Shown here piece after piece: positions 6,089-14,573 of a stretch of 32,994 nt of DNA (positions are counted from its first letter, which is position 1; every line of letters starts with the position of its first letter). The position numbers and the translations under genes were made by a program. The DNA is from Roseburia sp. (GTDB taxonomy: Bacteria > Bacillota > Clostridia > Lachnospirales > Lachnospiraceae). Where the stretch lies: contig DMYD01000008.1 of the NCBI GenBank assembly GCA_003483745.1, forward strand, positions 1-32,994, in the 5' to 3' direction. Below the pieces are notes generated by a model, which saw only the letters and a program-made list of their open reading frames with translations, did not search any database and was not told the DNA's origin.

Positions 6089-7600
6089 ATGATGGATTTA
6101 ATAGATTTAAGATTTACAGATGCTGATATAACAAAAATTGATCTTGATCAGGTGGATCTGACTGTTTCAGCACCAGATTTTGAACCACACAGACAGTATT
6201 ATTTCATGGCAAAAGCACGATCTTATGTTAGAAAAATTTCAGAGAAACTTGGACGTCCCATGACCTTTTTTACAAAAACATTCGGATGTCAGATGAATGC
6301 GAGAGACTCCGAAAAATTAGTCGGTATTTTAGAAAAGATCGGTTTTGTGGAGGAGGATTCTGAGGAAGCAGATTTTGTCATTTATAACACTTGTACGGTG
6401 CGCGAGAATGCCAACAATAAAGTGTATGGAAGACTGGGGTATTTAAACGGTTTTCAGAAGAAAAATCCGTTTATGATGATCGGACTCTGTGGTTGTATGA
6501 TGCAGGAACCGACGGTGGTGGAGAAGATCAAACAGAGTTACCGTTTTGTAAACCTGATCTTTGGAACACATAATATTTATAAATTTGCAGAGCTGATCGT
6601 TACAGCATTAGAAAACAGTTTTCCGGAGCATCCGACAGGCCATGGCACATCTATGACGATCGATATCTGGAAAGATACGGATAAGATCGTTGAGGACCTT
6701 CCGGTAGAAAGAAAGTATTCCTTCAAGTCTGGCGTCAATATCATGTTTGGATGTAATAATTTCTGCAGTTACTGTATCGTGCCTTATGTGCGCGGCAGGG
6801 AGCGGAGCAGAGAACCGAAAGAGATTATCCGCGAAGTTGAACGGCTTGCAGCCGATGGAGTTGTCGAGATCATGCTTTTAGGACAGAATGTCAATTCCTA
6901 TGGTAAAAACCTAGAACAGCCGATGACATTTGCACAGCTTTTACAGGAGATTGAAAAAGTGGATGGCATTGAACGTATCCGTTTTATGACTTCCCACCCG
7001 AAGGATCTTTCCGATGATCTGATCGAGGTTATGAAAAATTCAAAAAAGATCTGCAAACATCTGCATCTTCCATTACAGTCAGGAAGCAGCCGTATCTTAA
7101 AACTGATGAACCGCCGCTATGACAAGGAACATTATTTAGAGTTAGTGGATAAGATCCGTGCCGCTGTGCCGGATATTGCACTGACGACGGATATTATCGT
7201 CGGATTCCCTGGTGAGACAGAGGATGATTTTGAGGAGACCATGGATGTGGTGCGCAAAGTACGCTACGACAGTGCATTTACCTTTATTTATTCCAAACGT
7301 ACCGGAACTCCGGCGGCAGTGATGGAAGATCAGATCCCGGAGGAAGTAATCAAGGCACGTTTTGACCGCCTGTTAAAAGAAGTACAGACGATATCTGCGG
7401 AAAAAGCAGGAGCACTGACCGGACAGACACTTCCGGTTCTGATCGAGGAAAAAAATGAGCAGGATGCAGCTCTTGTGACCGGAAGACTCAGCAATAACTC
7501 TGTGGTACATCTTCCGGGAACCGAGGATATGATCGGAAAAATCGTGGATGTGAAACTTTTGGAATGCAAAGGCTTCTACTATATGGGGGAGAGTATATAA
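6089..7600 (+). CDS. miaB: tRNA-2-methylthio-N6-isopentenyladenosine37 methylthiotransferase
   Basis: Radical-SAM methylthiotransferase that adds a methylthio group to i6A37 of tRNAs reading UNN codons, using two [4Fe-4S] clusters and SAM, in the cytoplasm. The N-terminal cluster cysteines are C67 (TFGCQMN), C102 (NTCTV) and C136 (CGCMM); the radical-SAM triad is C222, C226 and C229 (GCNNFCSYC). The C-terminal ~65 residues are a TRAM domain ending near GFYYMGES. At 503 aa it is slightly longer than E. coli MiaB because of an N-terminal extension of ~55 residues, common in Clostridia. Start: ATG at 6089 after AAAGGA; a second ATG at 6092 has better spacing. Its last 30 bases are the first unit of a 50-bp tandem triplication that separates it from the next gene. 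Confidence 0.97.
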   Translation: MMDLIDLRFTDADITKIDLDQVDLTVSAPDFEPHRQYYFMAKARSYVRKISEKLGRPMTFFTKTFGCQMNARDSEKLVGILEKIGFVEEDSEEADFVIYNTCTVRENANNKVYGRLGYLNGFQKKNPFMMIGLCGCMMQEPTVVEKIKQSYRFVNLIFGTHNIYKFAELIVTALENSFPEHPTGHGTSMTIDIWKDTDKIVEDLPVERKYSFKSGVNIMFGCNNFCSYCIVPYVRGRERSREPKEIIREVERLAADGVVEIMLLGQNVNSYGKNLEQPMTFAQLLQEIEKVDGIERIRFMTSHPKDLSDDLIEVMKNSKKICKHLHLPLQSGSSRILKLMNRRYDKEHYLELVDKIRAAVPDIALTTDIIVGFPGETEDDFEETMDVVRKVRYDSAFTFIYSKRTGTPAAVMEDQIPEEVIKARFDRLLKEVQTISAEKAGALTGQTLPVLIEEKNEQDAALVTGRLSNNSVVHLPGTEDMIGKIVDVKLLECKGFYYMGESI

Positions 7601-7712
7601 AATCATGGGAAGAAGCCTTCGGCTTTTACTATATGGGGGAGTGTGTGTAAAATTCTAGGAAGAAGCCTTCGGCTTCTACTATATGGGAGAACGTGTGTAA
7701 AGTTGAGGAAAG
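7571..7712 (+). repeat. 50-bp tandem repeat, three units, spanning the end of miaB and the next gene start
   Basis: Units start at 7571, 7621 and 7671, exactly 50 bp apart; each opens with GGCTTYTACTATATGGG. The first includes the real miaB stop; the next two repeat the miaB tail coding GFYYMGE and a TAA at the matching place, then diverge. The third unit fades after about 40 bases. The unit junctions make a perfect hairpin, AGAAGCC-TTC-GGCTTCT, without a T-run. Each unit also copies the GGGGGAG purine block that can serve as a ribosome site. Confidence 0.92.
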
Positions 7713-8068
7713 ATATTATTTTCTTAGTTGTAGTTTTCATAGGTTTAGCAGGGATCGCGGCTGGATTTTATCTGACACATCAGGATACCGGAGCAAGTGT
7801 GGAGGTTACGGTAGACGGAGCAATCTATGGAACCTATCCGCTTGATGTGGACAAGGAGATCCCAATCCAGAAAGATGGGAAAACAACGAATCTGCTTGTC
7901 ATCAGGGATGGTAAGGCAGATGTAACGGAAGCAGACTGCCCGGACAAACTCTGCGTGCACCAGAAGGCTATTTCAAAAACAAACGAAACAATCGTCTGTC
8001 TTCCAAACAAAGTGGTGGTGCAGGTGATTGGTGCAGGAGAAAGTGAGTTGGATTCCATTGCGAGATAA
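7703..8068 (+). CDS. NusG domain II-containing protein (membrane-anchored)
   Basis: I chose the TTG start at 7703, giving 121 aa, because the predicted protein then begins with a short basic segment (LRKD) and one membrane helix (IIFLVVVFIGLAGIAAGFYL); the GTG at 7643 would add 20 residues translated from the tandem repeat. GGGAGA lies about 12 bases upstream. The extracytoplasmic part is a NusG_II-type beta domain (YPLDVDKEIPI ... NLLVIRDGKADV) with a CPDKLCVHQ cysteine pair. Proteins of this family are often encoded next to a Gx-family membrane protein, as here (26-base overlap), and related pairs have been linked to flavin-based electron transfer at the cell surface (EetA/EetB of Listeria); applying this here is inference. 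Confidence 0.8.
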   Translation: MRKDIIFLVVVFIGLAGIAAGFYLTHQDTGASVEVTVDGAIYGTYPLDVDKEIPIQKDGKTTNLLVIRDGKADVTEADCPDKLCVHQKAISKTNETIVCLPNKVVVQVIGAGESELDSIAR

Positions 8069-8555
8069 GAAAAAAACAGCATACTTAGGTGTATATCTGG
8101 CATTGGCGCTGATCTGCAGTTATGTGGAGTCACTGATCCCATTTTATTTTGGAATACCCGGAGTAAAACTGGGACTGACAAATATTGTTGTGGTGTTGAT
8201 GCTATACTGCGTGGGTACGAAGGAGGCACTGGCAGTTTCTGCACTGCGCATTGTACTTTCTGGTTTTCTGTTTGGAAATATGTTCAGTATTCTATATAGT
8301 CTGGCGGGCGGACTGCTCAGTTTCCTTGTGATGTATCTGCTAAAAAGGACAAAATGGTTTGGCGTTCTGCCGATCAGTGTGAGTGGTGGAATTTTTCATA
8401 ATGTCGGACAGCTTATTGTGGCGGCGTATGTTGTTGAAAATTATAATATTTTTTATTATATGCCGGTGCTTTTATTTGCAGGAGCATTGACCGGATTTCT
8501 GATCGGCGTTGCTGCACATGAGATAATAAAACGGATTGGAAACCGGATGGTGTAA
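8043..8555 (+). CDS. Gx transporter family / Hpre_diP_synt_I family membrane protein
   Basis: Polytopic membrane protein of about 170 aa with 5-6 predicted helices. Diagnostic stretches are PGVKLGLTNIVVVLMLY, LRIVLSGFLFGNMFS and SVSGGIFHNVGQLIVAAYVV, matching the family once annotated as heptaprenyl diphosphate synthase component I and now as Gx transporter. The substrate is unknown. I prefer GTG at 8043 (AGGAGA just upstream); the same frame could start from TTG 8028. The gene overlaps the NusG_II gene by about 26 bases, so the two are translationally coupled and probably work together. The spacer to ruvA is 54 bases. Confidence 0.85.
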   Translation: MSWIPLRDKKKTAYLGVYLALALICSYVESLIPFYFGIPGVKLGLTNIVVVLMLYCVGTKEALAVSALRIVLSGFLFGNMFSILYSLAGGLLSFLVMYLLKRTKWFGVLPISVSGGIFHNVGQLIVAAYVVENYNIFYYMPVLLFAGALTGFLIGVAAHEIIKRIGNRMV

Positions 8556-8609
8556 TTAGAGCATACTGCTCACGCAATAAGTGTGAACGGCAGCATTAGG
8601 AGGACTAAC

Positions 8610-9221
8610 ATGTATTCATATATCAAAGGCATTTTGACGGATATGGACGAGGAGAGCATCGTTGTGGAGACCGGTGGAATTGGATATCATATCTATACGA
8701 CCGGACAGACATTCCGGTACCTGCCTTCTGTCGGGGAAGAGATAAAAGTATATACCTATCTGCATGTCAGGGAAGATGCCATGCTGCTTTTTGGATTTCT
8801 GACCAAAGATGAATTGAAGATTTACAAGCTGCTTTTGGGTGTCAGTGGGATTGGACCGAAGGGAGCACTTGCGATTTTGTCAGTGATGACAACAGATGAT
8901 CTTCGGTTTGCAGTTCTTGGGGATGATGCAAAAGCAATTGCAAAGGCACCGGGAGTCGGGGCAAAGACAGCACAGAGACTGATTCTGGAATTAAAGGATA
9001 AGCTGAGTCTGGAAGATGCGTTTGAGCAGAAGTTTGAAAAGACGGGTGGACCGGCAGAGAGTCATGCAAGTGGTACAAAAAATGAAGCAGTGCAGGCTCT
9101 GGTTGCACTTGGATATTCGTCCGCTGAGGCGCTCCGTGCATTAAACGGCATTGAAATTACGGAAGAGACGGATGTGGAAGAAATATTAAAGATGGCATTG
9201 AAAAATATGGCATTTTTATAG
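8610..9221 (+). CDS. ruvA: Holliday junction branch migration protein RuvA
   Basis: Binds four-way junctions as a tetramer and loads RuvB for branch migration in recombinational repair. The start is ATG 8610 after AGGAGG (8598-8603); the frame is open back to a GTG at 8583 but that lacks a ribosome site. The 203-aa length is normal. Domain I OB fold (MYSYIKGILTDMDEESIVVE), two helix-hairpin-helix motifs (LLLGVSGIGPKGAL and AKAPGVGAKTAQRL), a variable linker, and the C-terminal RuvB-binding domain (ALVALGYSSAEALRAL) are all present. ruvB follows after 19 bases. Confidence 0.97.
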   Translation: MYSYIKGILTDMDEESIVVETGGIGYHIYTTGQTFRYLPSVGEEIKVYTYLHVREDAMLLFGFLTKDELKIYKLLLGVSGIGPKGALAILSVMTTDDLRFAVLGDDAKAIAKAPGVGAKTAQRLILELKDKLSLEDAFEQKFEKTGGPAESHASGTKNEAVQALVALGYSSAEALRALNGIEITEETDVEEILKMALKNMAFL

Positions 9222-9240
9222 AAATGTGGTGAAAAGTTAA

Positions 9241-10233
9241 ATGGAAAAAAGAGTCATTTCCACACAGGTGCAGGAAGAAGATTTCAAAATTGAAAAAAGC
9301 CTGCGCCCGCAGACGCTTGATGATTATATCGGACAGCAGAAAGCGAAGGAAAATTTAAAAGTATATATTGAAGCGGCAAAACAGAGAGGGGAGTCCTTAG
9401 ACCATGTACTTTTCTATGGTCCACCTGGACTTGGAAAAACGACGCTCGCGGGAATCATTGCAAATGAGATGGGAACACATCTTAAGGTGACTTCAGGCCC
9501 TGCGATCGGAAAGCCGGGCGAGATGGCCGCCATATTAAGTAATCTGCAGGAGGGGGATGTTCTGTTTGTGGATGAGATACACAGGCTGAACCGTCAGGTG
9601 GAGGAAGTACTTTATCCTGCAATGGAAGATTATGTGATCGATATTATGATCGGAAAAGGTGCAACTGCGCGCGCAATCCGCTTAGATCTGCCGAAATTCA
9701 CATTGGTTGGTGCAACCACAAGGGCGGGACTTTTGTCGGCGCCGCTCCGTGACCGTTTCGGAGTGGTACATCATCTGGAATTTTATACGGTGGAAGAATT
9801 AAAGACGATCATTCTGCATTCTGCAAAAACGCTTGGAGTTTGGATTGATGAGGATGGTGCGTTTGAACTTGCAAGACGTTCTCGCGGAACACCGCGACTG
9901 GCAAACCGTCTGTTAAAACGTGTCAGGGATTTTGCGGAGGTAAAATATGATGGAAAGATATCGAAAGAAGTCGCATCCTTTGCACTGGATCTTTTGGAGG
10001 TTGATAAGATGGGGCTGGATCAGAATGACCGCAATATCTTAAAAATCATGATTGAAAAATTTTCCGGCGGACCGGTGGGACTCGATACGTTAGCGGCGGC
10101 AATCGGAGAGGATTCCGGAACGATTGAAGATGTGTATGAGCCGTATCTGGTCAAAAATGGATTTATCAATCGTACACCGAAAGGGCGTGTGGTGACCGAT
10201 TTTGCGTATCAGCATTTCGGATTGACAAAATAG
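9241..10233 (+). CDS. ruvB: Holliday junction branch migration DNA helicase RuvB
   Basis: Hexameric AAA+ motor that pulls DNA through the RuvA-bound junction using ATP. Walker A is GPPGLGKT (residues 60-67); Walker B is DEIH (111-114); the RPQTLDDYIGQ N-terminus and the winged-helix C-terminus (TPKGRVVTDFAYQHFG) are typical. The 330-aa length is normal. It follows ruvA at 19 bases and is the last gene before an independent promoter for zapA. Confidence 0.98.
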   Translation: MEKRVISTQVQEEDFKIEKSLRPQTLDDYIGQQKAKENLKVYIEAAKQRGESLDHVLFYGPPGLGKTTLAGIIANEMGTHLKVTSGPAIGKPGEMAAILSNLQEGDVLFVDEIHRLNRQVEEVLYPAMEDYVIDIMIGKGATARAIRLDLPKFTLVGATTRAGLLSAPLRDRFGVVHHLEFYTVEELKTIILHSAKTLGVWIDEDGAFELARRSRGTPRLANRLLKRVRDFAEVKYDGKISKEVASFALDLLEVDKMGLDQNDRNILKIMIEKFSGGPVGLDTLAAAIGEDSGTIEDVYEPYLVKNGFINRTPKGRVVTDFAYQHFGLTK

Positions 10234-10262
10234 TTGATTTTAGCCTTAAATGTCATTATAAT
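10234..10262 (+). promoter_or_regulatory. sigma-A promoter for zapA
   Basis: TTGATT (10234-10239) directly after the ruvB stop codon, a 17-base spacer and consensus TATAAT (10257-10262). The leader to zapA is about 55 bases. It lets the zapA-U32-ftsW-PBP genes be expressed apart from ruvAB. Confidence 0.75.
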
Positions 10263-10325
10263 ATACCATATATTGTGATGTTCGGTAAAAAAAGCAAAAT
10301 GGCAGCAAACCGGAGGAGAAGATAA

Positions 10326-10796
10326 ATGGCGGAGAAAACAAGTGCAGAAGTTGTGATCGGCGGAAAAGTATATACGTTGAGCGGATATGAAAGTGAGGAA
10401 TATCTTCAGAAGGTTGCAGGCTATATCAATGGAAAGTTAAATGAATTTGACAGTATAGAAGGGTATCAGCGATTCCCGGCTGACATGAAAGCAACTTTAT
10501 TACAGCTTAATATAGCAGATGATTATTTTAAGGCAAAAGCGCAGGCTGAGAAATTAGAGCGTGAGATTGAGGCAAAAGAGAAAGAGATTTATGATCTGAA
10601 ACATGATCTGATCGCAGAACAGATCCAGTCGGAAAATGATAAGAAAGAGATTAAGCGTCTGGATACAGAAAATCGTGAATTACTGTTGAATAAGGCGCGT
10701 TTGGAATCTTCATTAGAAGAGTCTCTTCTTGGAAAGATTGAGGATGAAGATATCTCGGAAAAGGATGAAACAGAACAGGAAAATACGACTGATTAA
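10326..10796 (+). CDS. zapA: cell division protein ZapA (FtsZ-ring associated)
   Basis: 156 aa, with ATG at 10326 after GGAGGAGA. The N-terminal ~100 residues fit the ZapA fold (EVVIGGKVYTLSGYESEEYL, then ADMKATLLQLNIADDYFKAK), which cross-links FtsZ filaments at midcell. Residues ~75-140 form a long charged coiled coil (KLEREIEAKEKEIYDLKHDL), longer than in E. coli ZapA but usual for Clostridia. The acidic C-terminus is probably disordered. The neighbouring ftsW/PBP pair fits a role in division or wall growth. Confidence 0.85.
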   Translation: MAEKTSAEVVIGGKVYTLSGYESEEYLQKVAGYINGKLNEFDSIEGYQRFPADMKATLLQLNIADDYFKAKAQAEKLEREIEAKEKEIYDLKHDLIAEQIQSENDKKEIKRLDTENRELLLNKARLESSLEESLLGKIEDEDISEKDETEQENTTD

Positions 10797-10897
10797 TAAC
10801 AGATGAATGCCTGTGGCAGCAATCTGTCATACAGGAAGAAGTGAGGGGACGGAGAGGTTATTTTCGTCCTTTTATGTTTTTGATGGAGAGAATCAGA

Positions 10898-13192
10898 ATG
10901 AACAGTAATAAACGATATCAGAATATAGAATTGTTAGCGCCGGCAGGCTCCATGGAAACCTTTCGCGCTGTAATACATGCCGGTGCAGATGCGGTTTATC
11001 TCGGCGGTGGCAGATTTGGTGCACGTGCCTACGCAGATAATTTTACGGAGGAAGAACTCCTTTCTGCAATCGATTACGCACATATTCATGGAAGAAAAAT
11101 ATATCTTACGGTAAACACGCTGTTTAAAGAACGTGAATTGACAGAAAACCTGTGTTCTTATCTGCGTCCTTATTATGAACAGGGATTAGATGCAGTTATT
11201 ATTCAGGATATGGGAGCTTTCCGGATGGTGAGGGAGGCTTTCCCAGGGCTTTCCATACATACGAGTACACAGATGACAGTGACAAACCGCTATGGTGCAA
11301 TGATGATGAAAGAGATGGGCGCGGACCGTGTCGTGACTGCGCGTGAAATGTCTCTTGCCGAGATAAGGGATATCAAAGAGCATGTGGATATTGAAATTGA
11401 AAGTTTTGTCCATGGGGCACTCTGTTACTGTTACTCCGGGCAGTGTCTGCTTAGCAGTATGCTAGGAGGCCGCAGCGGGAACCGTGGCAGATGTGCTCAG
11501 CCATGCCGGCTTCCCTATGAGGTTTTTGACGAAAAAAAACATCCGGTCAGGACAGGGAAAAAAGAACGTGATATCTATATATTGAGCCCGAAAGACCTGT
11601 GTACAGTGTCGATGATCCCGGATCTGATAGAGAATGGTGTAGATTCTTTTAAAATTGAGGGAAGAATGAAACAGGCGGAATATGCAGCCGGTGTTGTATC
11701 GGTTTACCGGAAATATATAGACCGTTATGTCAACGCATGCCTGCGTACAGATGAGGTGGCTGCAAAGAAAGAGTTTCATGTGGCAAAAGAAGATATGCAG
11801 CATCTGTATGATTTTGGAAACAGGAGCGGATTTACAGATGGGTACTATAAAAGGCATAATGGCAGAGAGATGATCACGCTTGATAAGCCATCACATACAA
11901 AAGGAAATGAAACGCTCTGGGAAGAAATAAAAGAGCAATATGTAAGATCTGAGAAAAAAGAAAAAATCAACGGAATCTTAAGATTAAAGAAAGATTTTTC
12001 TGCTAAACTGGATATTGCATTAAAAGATATCAGAATCTCTGTAGCGGGAGATGTGGTACAGGCGGCATTAAAACAGCCGCTCACAGAAGAAAAAGTAGCT
12101 GCAAGCATAAAAAAGACTGGAAATACACCATATGAGTTTGCAAAACTTGACATAGATATGGATGATGATATTTTCCTCCCGGTGCAGGCACTAAATGTGC
12201 TGCGTAGAAATGCACTTGAACGGTTAAGTGAAGTATTGACGGAACCTGCACGAAGAGACAGAATTGTGGCAGATGAAAATGTATCTGGTGCAGACTTACA
12301 GGAAAAATTTGTATCTGTACAAAAAGAAAAACAGACCGTTCCTGAAAATAAAAATCCGTACCTTTCAGTTTCCGTTGAAAATCGTGCTTTAATAAAACTT
12401 TTACTTGATGAGTCCTGTGTGGATTCTATATATCTTGACAGCAGCTGCTACACAAGAGAAGATCTTTTTAACATATTAAAAGAAGATGTAAGTTGTATCC
12501 ATTCGGCGGGGAAAAAGGCATATTATATGATGCCGGCAGTATTCCGGCTTTCATCACTTTCGTTTTATGAAAAGAATCTGTCTGAAATGATGCAGACAAG
12601 GGTAGATGGGCTGGTGGTAAAAAGTTATGATGAACTGGCATTTGTCCGTCAGAATCTGCCGGATATAGATGTGATTTTAGACCACAATCTGTATACATGG
12701 AATTCTTATGCAAAAATGCAGCTTTGGGATGTGAAACCAGTGCGCGATACAGTTCCATTGGAATTAAACCGGAAAGAATTGCAGGGCAGGGACAATACAG
12801 ACAGCGAAATATTTCTTTATGGCAATCTGCCACTGATGGTATCGGCACAGTGTGTACATGCCAATGCGGGGGCTGACCGGGGATGTGACAAGATGCGGAC
12901 GGTCACCTATTTAAAAGACCGCTATGGAAAATATTTCCCGGTCAAAAATAATTGTACAGAGTGTTATAATACAATTTATAACACGGCTCCGCTGATTCTC
13001 TTTCCGTACCGGAAGGAATTGGAAAAAATGGGAATCCATGCGTATCGCATCAGTTTTACAACCGAGCAGGAGCCACAGGTAAAACAGATTTTATCTTTAT
13101 ATAAAAAAGTATTTTTAAATGGGGAAAACAGTCTGCAGGAACTGTATATAGGCGAATATACCGGTGGACACTATAAACGAGGAGTAGAATAA
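10898..13192 (+). CDS. U32 family protein with DUF3656-like region (RlhA-type RNA hydroxylation protein)
   Basis: 764 aa from ATG 10898, chosen because GGAG lies nine bases upstream and the product begins MNSNKRYQNIELLAPAGSME, the usual U32 start. The U32 signature is complete: HGALCYCYSGQCL from H172, then GRSGNRGRC (191-199). Though named peptidases, members of this family act in RNA hydroxylation: E. coli RlhA makes ho5C2501 in 23S rRNA and TrhP makes ho5U34 in tRNA. The long middle and C-terminal regions resemble RlhA (DUF3656) and end with a cysteine cluster (NNCTECYNTIYNT). RlhA-like activity is my best guess; a tRNA target is possible. ftsW follows after four bases. Confidence 0.85.
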   Translation: MNSNKRYQNIELLAPAGSMETFRAVIHAGADAVYLGGGRFGARAYADNFTEEELLSAIDYAHIHGRKIYLTVNTLFKERELTENLCSYLRPYYEQGLDAVIIQDMGAFRMVREAFPGLSIHTSTQMTVTNRYGAMMMKEMGADRVVTAREMSLAEIRDIKEHVDIEIESFVHGALCYCYSGQCLLSSMLGGRSGNRGRCAQPCRLPYEVFDEKKHPVRTGKKERDIYILSPKDLCTVSMIPDLIENGVDSFKIEGRMKQAEYAAGVVSVYRKYIDRYVNACLRTDEVAAKKEFHVAKEDMQHLYDFGNRSGFTDGYYKRHNGREMITLDKPSHTKGNETLWEEIKEQYVRSEKKEKINGILRLKKDFSAKLDIALKDIRISVAGDVVQAALKQPLTEEKVAASIKKTGNTPYEFAKLDIDMDDDIFLPVQALNVLRRNALERLSEVLTEPARRDRIVADENVSGADLQEKFVSVQKEKQTVPENKNPYLSVSVENRALIKLLLDESCVDSIYLDSSCYTREDLFNILKEDVSCIHSAGKKAYYMMPAVFRLSSLSFYEKNLSEMMQTRVDGLVVKSYDELAFVRQNLPDIDVILDHNLYTWNSYAKMQLWDVKPVRDTVPLELNRKELQGRDNTDSEIFLYGNLPLMVSAQCVHANAGADRGCDKMRTVTYLKDRYGKYFPVKNNCTECYNTIYNTAPLILFPYRKELEKMGIHAYRISFTTEQEPQVKQILSLYKKVFLNGENSLQELYIGEYTGGHYKRGVE

Positions 13193-13196
13193 CGGT

Positions 13197-14573
13197 ATGG
13201 AAAATCTTATCGTAGAAGTTTCAAAATATCTGATGATCATATTGTTTGCGTGCTATGCATATGAGTGCTTTTCCGCATTCCGCAGCAGAATCAGTACAGA
13301 AAAGAAAAATCATATTTTTGACCGGCAGATCTTTTTGATGTATCTGATCCATCTGGATGCATTTCTGGTACTTTATACAGTTACCGATGAAATTAATCTG
13401 ATCATTCTTTATTTTCTTCAGGTGATTTTAGTGACAATTGTGATCGTCAATTATCAGTTACTGTATCCAAAAGCATCCAGACTTGTGACTAATAATATGT
13501 GCATGCTTTTAATGATCGGCTTTATTATGCTGACAAGACTTTCTTATGAAAAGGCAATAAGACAGTATGCAATTGCAATCTGTGCATCTGTTATCACGAT
13601 TGTGATACCGGTACTGATCCGGAAGGTACGGTCGCTGCGAAGATTAACCTGGCTATATGCCATGGTCGGTATTGCGGGACTTGCCGCAGTTACCATATTT
13701 GGTTCCACAAGCTATGGAGCAAAAATTTCGGTTACGATCGGTGGTCTGTTTTCCATTCAGCCATCTGAATTTGTAAAAATATTATTTGTATTTTTTGTGG
13801 CAGGTATGCTTTATAAAAATACGGATTTTAAGACAGTTTGTATCACAACGATTGTGGCGGCAGTACATGTGCTGATCTTAGTGGCATCCAGAGATCTTGG
13901 AGGTGCATTGATCTTTTTTGTCACTTATCTGGTTATGCTTTATGTTGCAACCAGAAAACTGTTTTACTTTGCAGGTGGTCTGTTGGTTGGGTGTATTGCT
14001 GCGGTAGCTGCGTATGGTCTGTTTTCACATGTCCGTGTCAGAGTTGTAGCATGGCAGGATCCGCTCAGTGTCATTGACAATGAGGGATATCAGATCTGTC
14101 AGTCGTTGTTTGCGATTGGAACCGGCGGCTGGTTTGGAACAGGATTGTATCAGGGATCGCCGAATAAGATACCGGTTGTGGAGCAGGATTTTATTTTTTC
14201 AGCGATATCGGAGGAATTAGGCGGTATTTTTGCAATCTGTCTGATCATGGTGTGCATCAGCTGCTTTCTGATGTTTTTGAATATTGCAATGCAGATGAAA
14301 GAACAGTTTTATAAACTTGTGGCATTAGGACTTGGGACAGTATATGCGTTTCAGGTATTTCTTACGATTGGCGGAGTGACCAAGTTTATTCCGTCAACCG
14401 GAGTAACGCTGCCGTTAATAAGCTATGGAGGAAGTTCCTTATTGGCAACCATGATGCTGTTTGCGGTAATTCAGGGATTGTATATCTTAAGACAGGATGA
14501 AGGAGAAAACAATGCAAGAAAAAAACAGCAAAAGACCGGATATGAGAGACAACAGGTCGAGGAATTCTACTAA
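13197..14573 (+). CDS. FtsW/RodA/SpoVE family peptidoglycan glycosyltransferase (SEDS)
   Basis: 458-aa polytopic membrane protein, about 11-12 helices. SEDS hallmarks are FGSTSYGAKISVTIGGLFSI followed by QPSEFVKILFVFF, then DLGGALIFFVTYLVMLYVAT, and near the end GGVTKFIPSTGVTLPLISYG. These enzymes polymerise lipid II with a cognate class B PBP, and the PBP gene directly downstream overlaps this one by 62 bases. The first ~75 residues form an extra N-terminal region of two helices, longer than in E. coli RodA. Whether it serves division, elongation or sporulation cannot be told from sequence; the pair resembles the RodA-PbpA pair of Actinobacteria in order. Confidence 0.92.
   Translation: MENLIVEVSKYLMIILFACYAYECFSAFRSRISTEKKNHIFDRQIFLMYLIHLDAFLVLYTVTDEINLIILYFLQVILVTIVIVNYQLLYPKASRLVTNNMCMLLMIGFIMLTRLSYEKAIRQYAIAICASVITIVIPVLIRKVRSLRRLTWLYAMVGIAGLAAVTIFGSTSYGAKISVTIGGLFSIQPSEFVKILFVFFVAGMLYKNTDFKTVCITTIVAAVHVLILVASRDLGGALIFFVTYLVMLYVATRKLFYFAGGLLVGCIAAVAAYGLFSHVRVRVVAWQDPLSVIDNEGYQICQSLFAIGTGGWFGTGLYQGSPNKIPVVEQDFIFSAISEELGGIFAICLIMVCISCFLMFLNIAMQMKEQFYKLVALGLGTVYAFQVFLTIGGVTKFIPSTGVTLPLISYGGSSLLATMMLFAVIQGLYILRQDEGENNARKKQQKTGYERQQVEEFY

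Noticed and set aside
7605..7658. 17-codon micro-ORF within the 50-bp repeats as a leader peptide
   Set aside because: It arises from repeat copying; there is no separate sign of selection, so it is mentioned only under the repeat.
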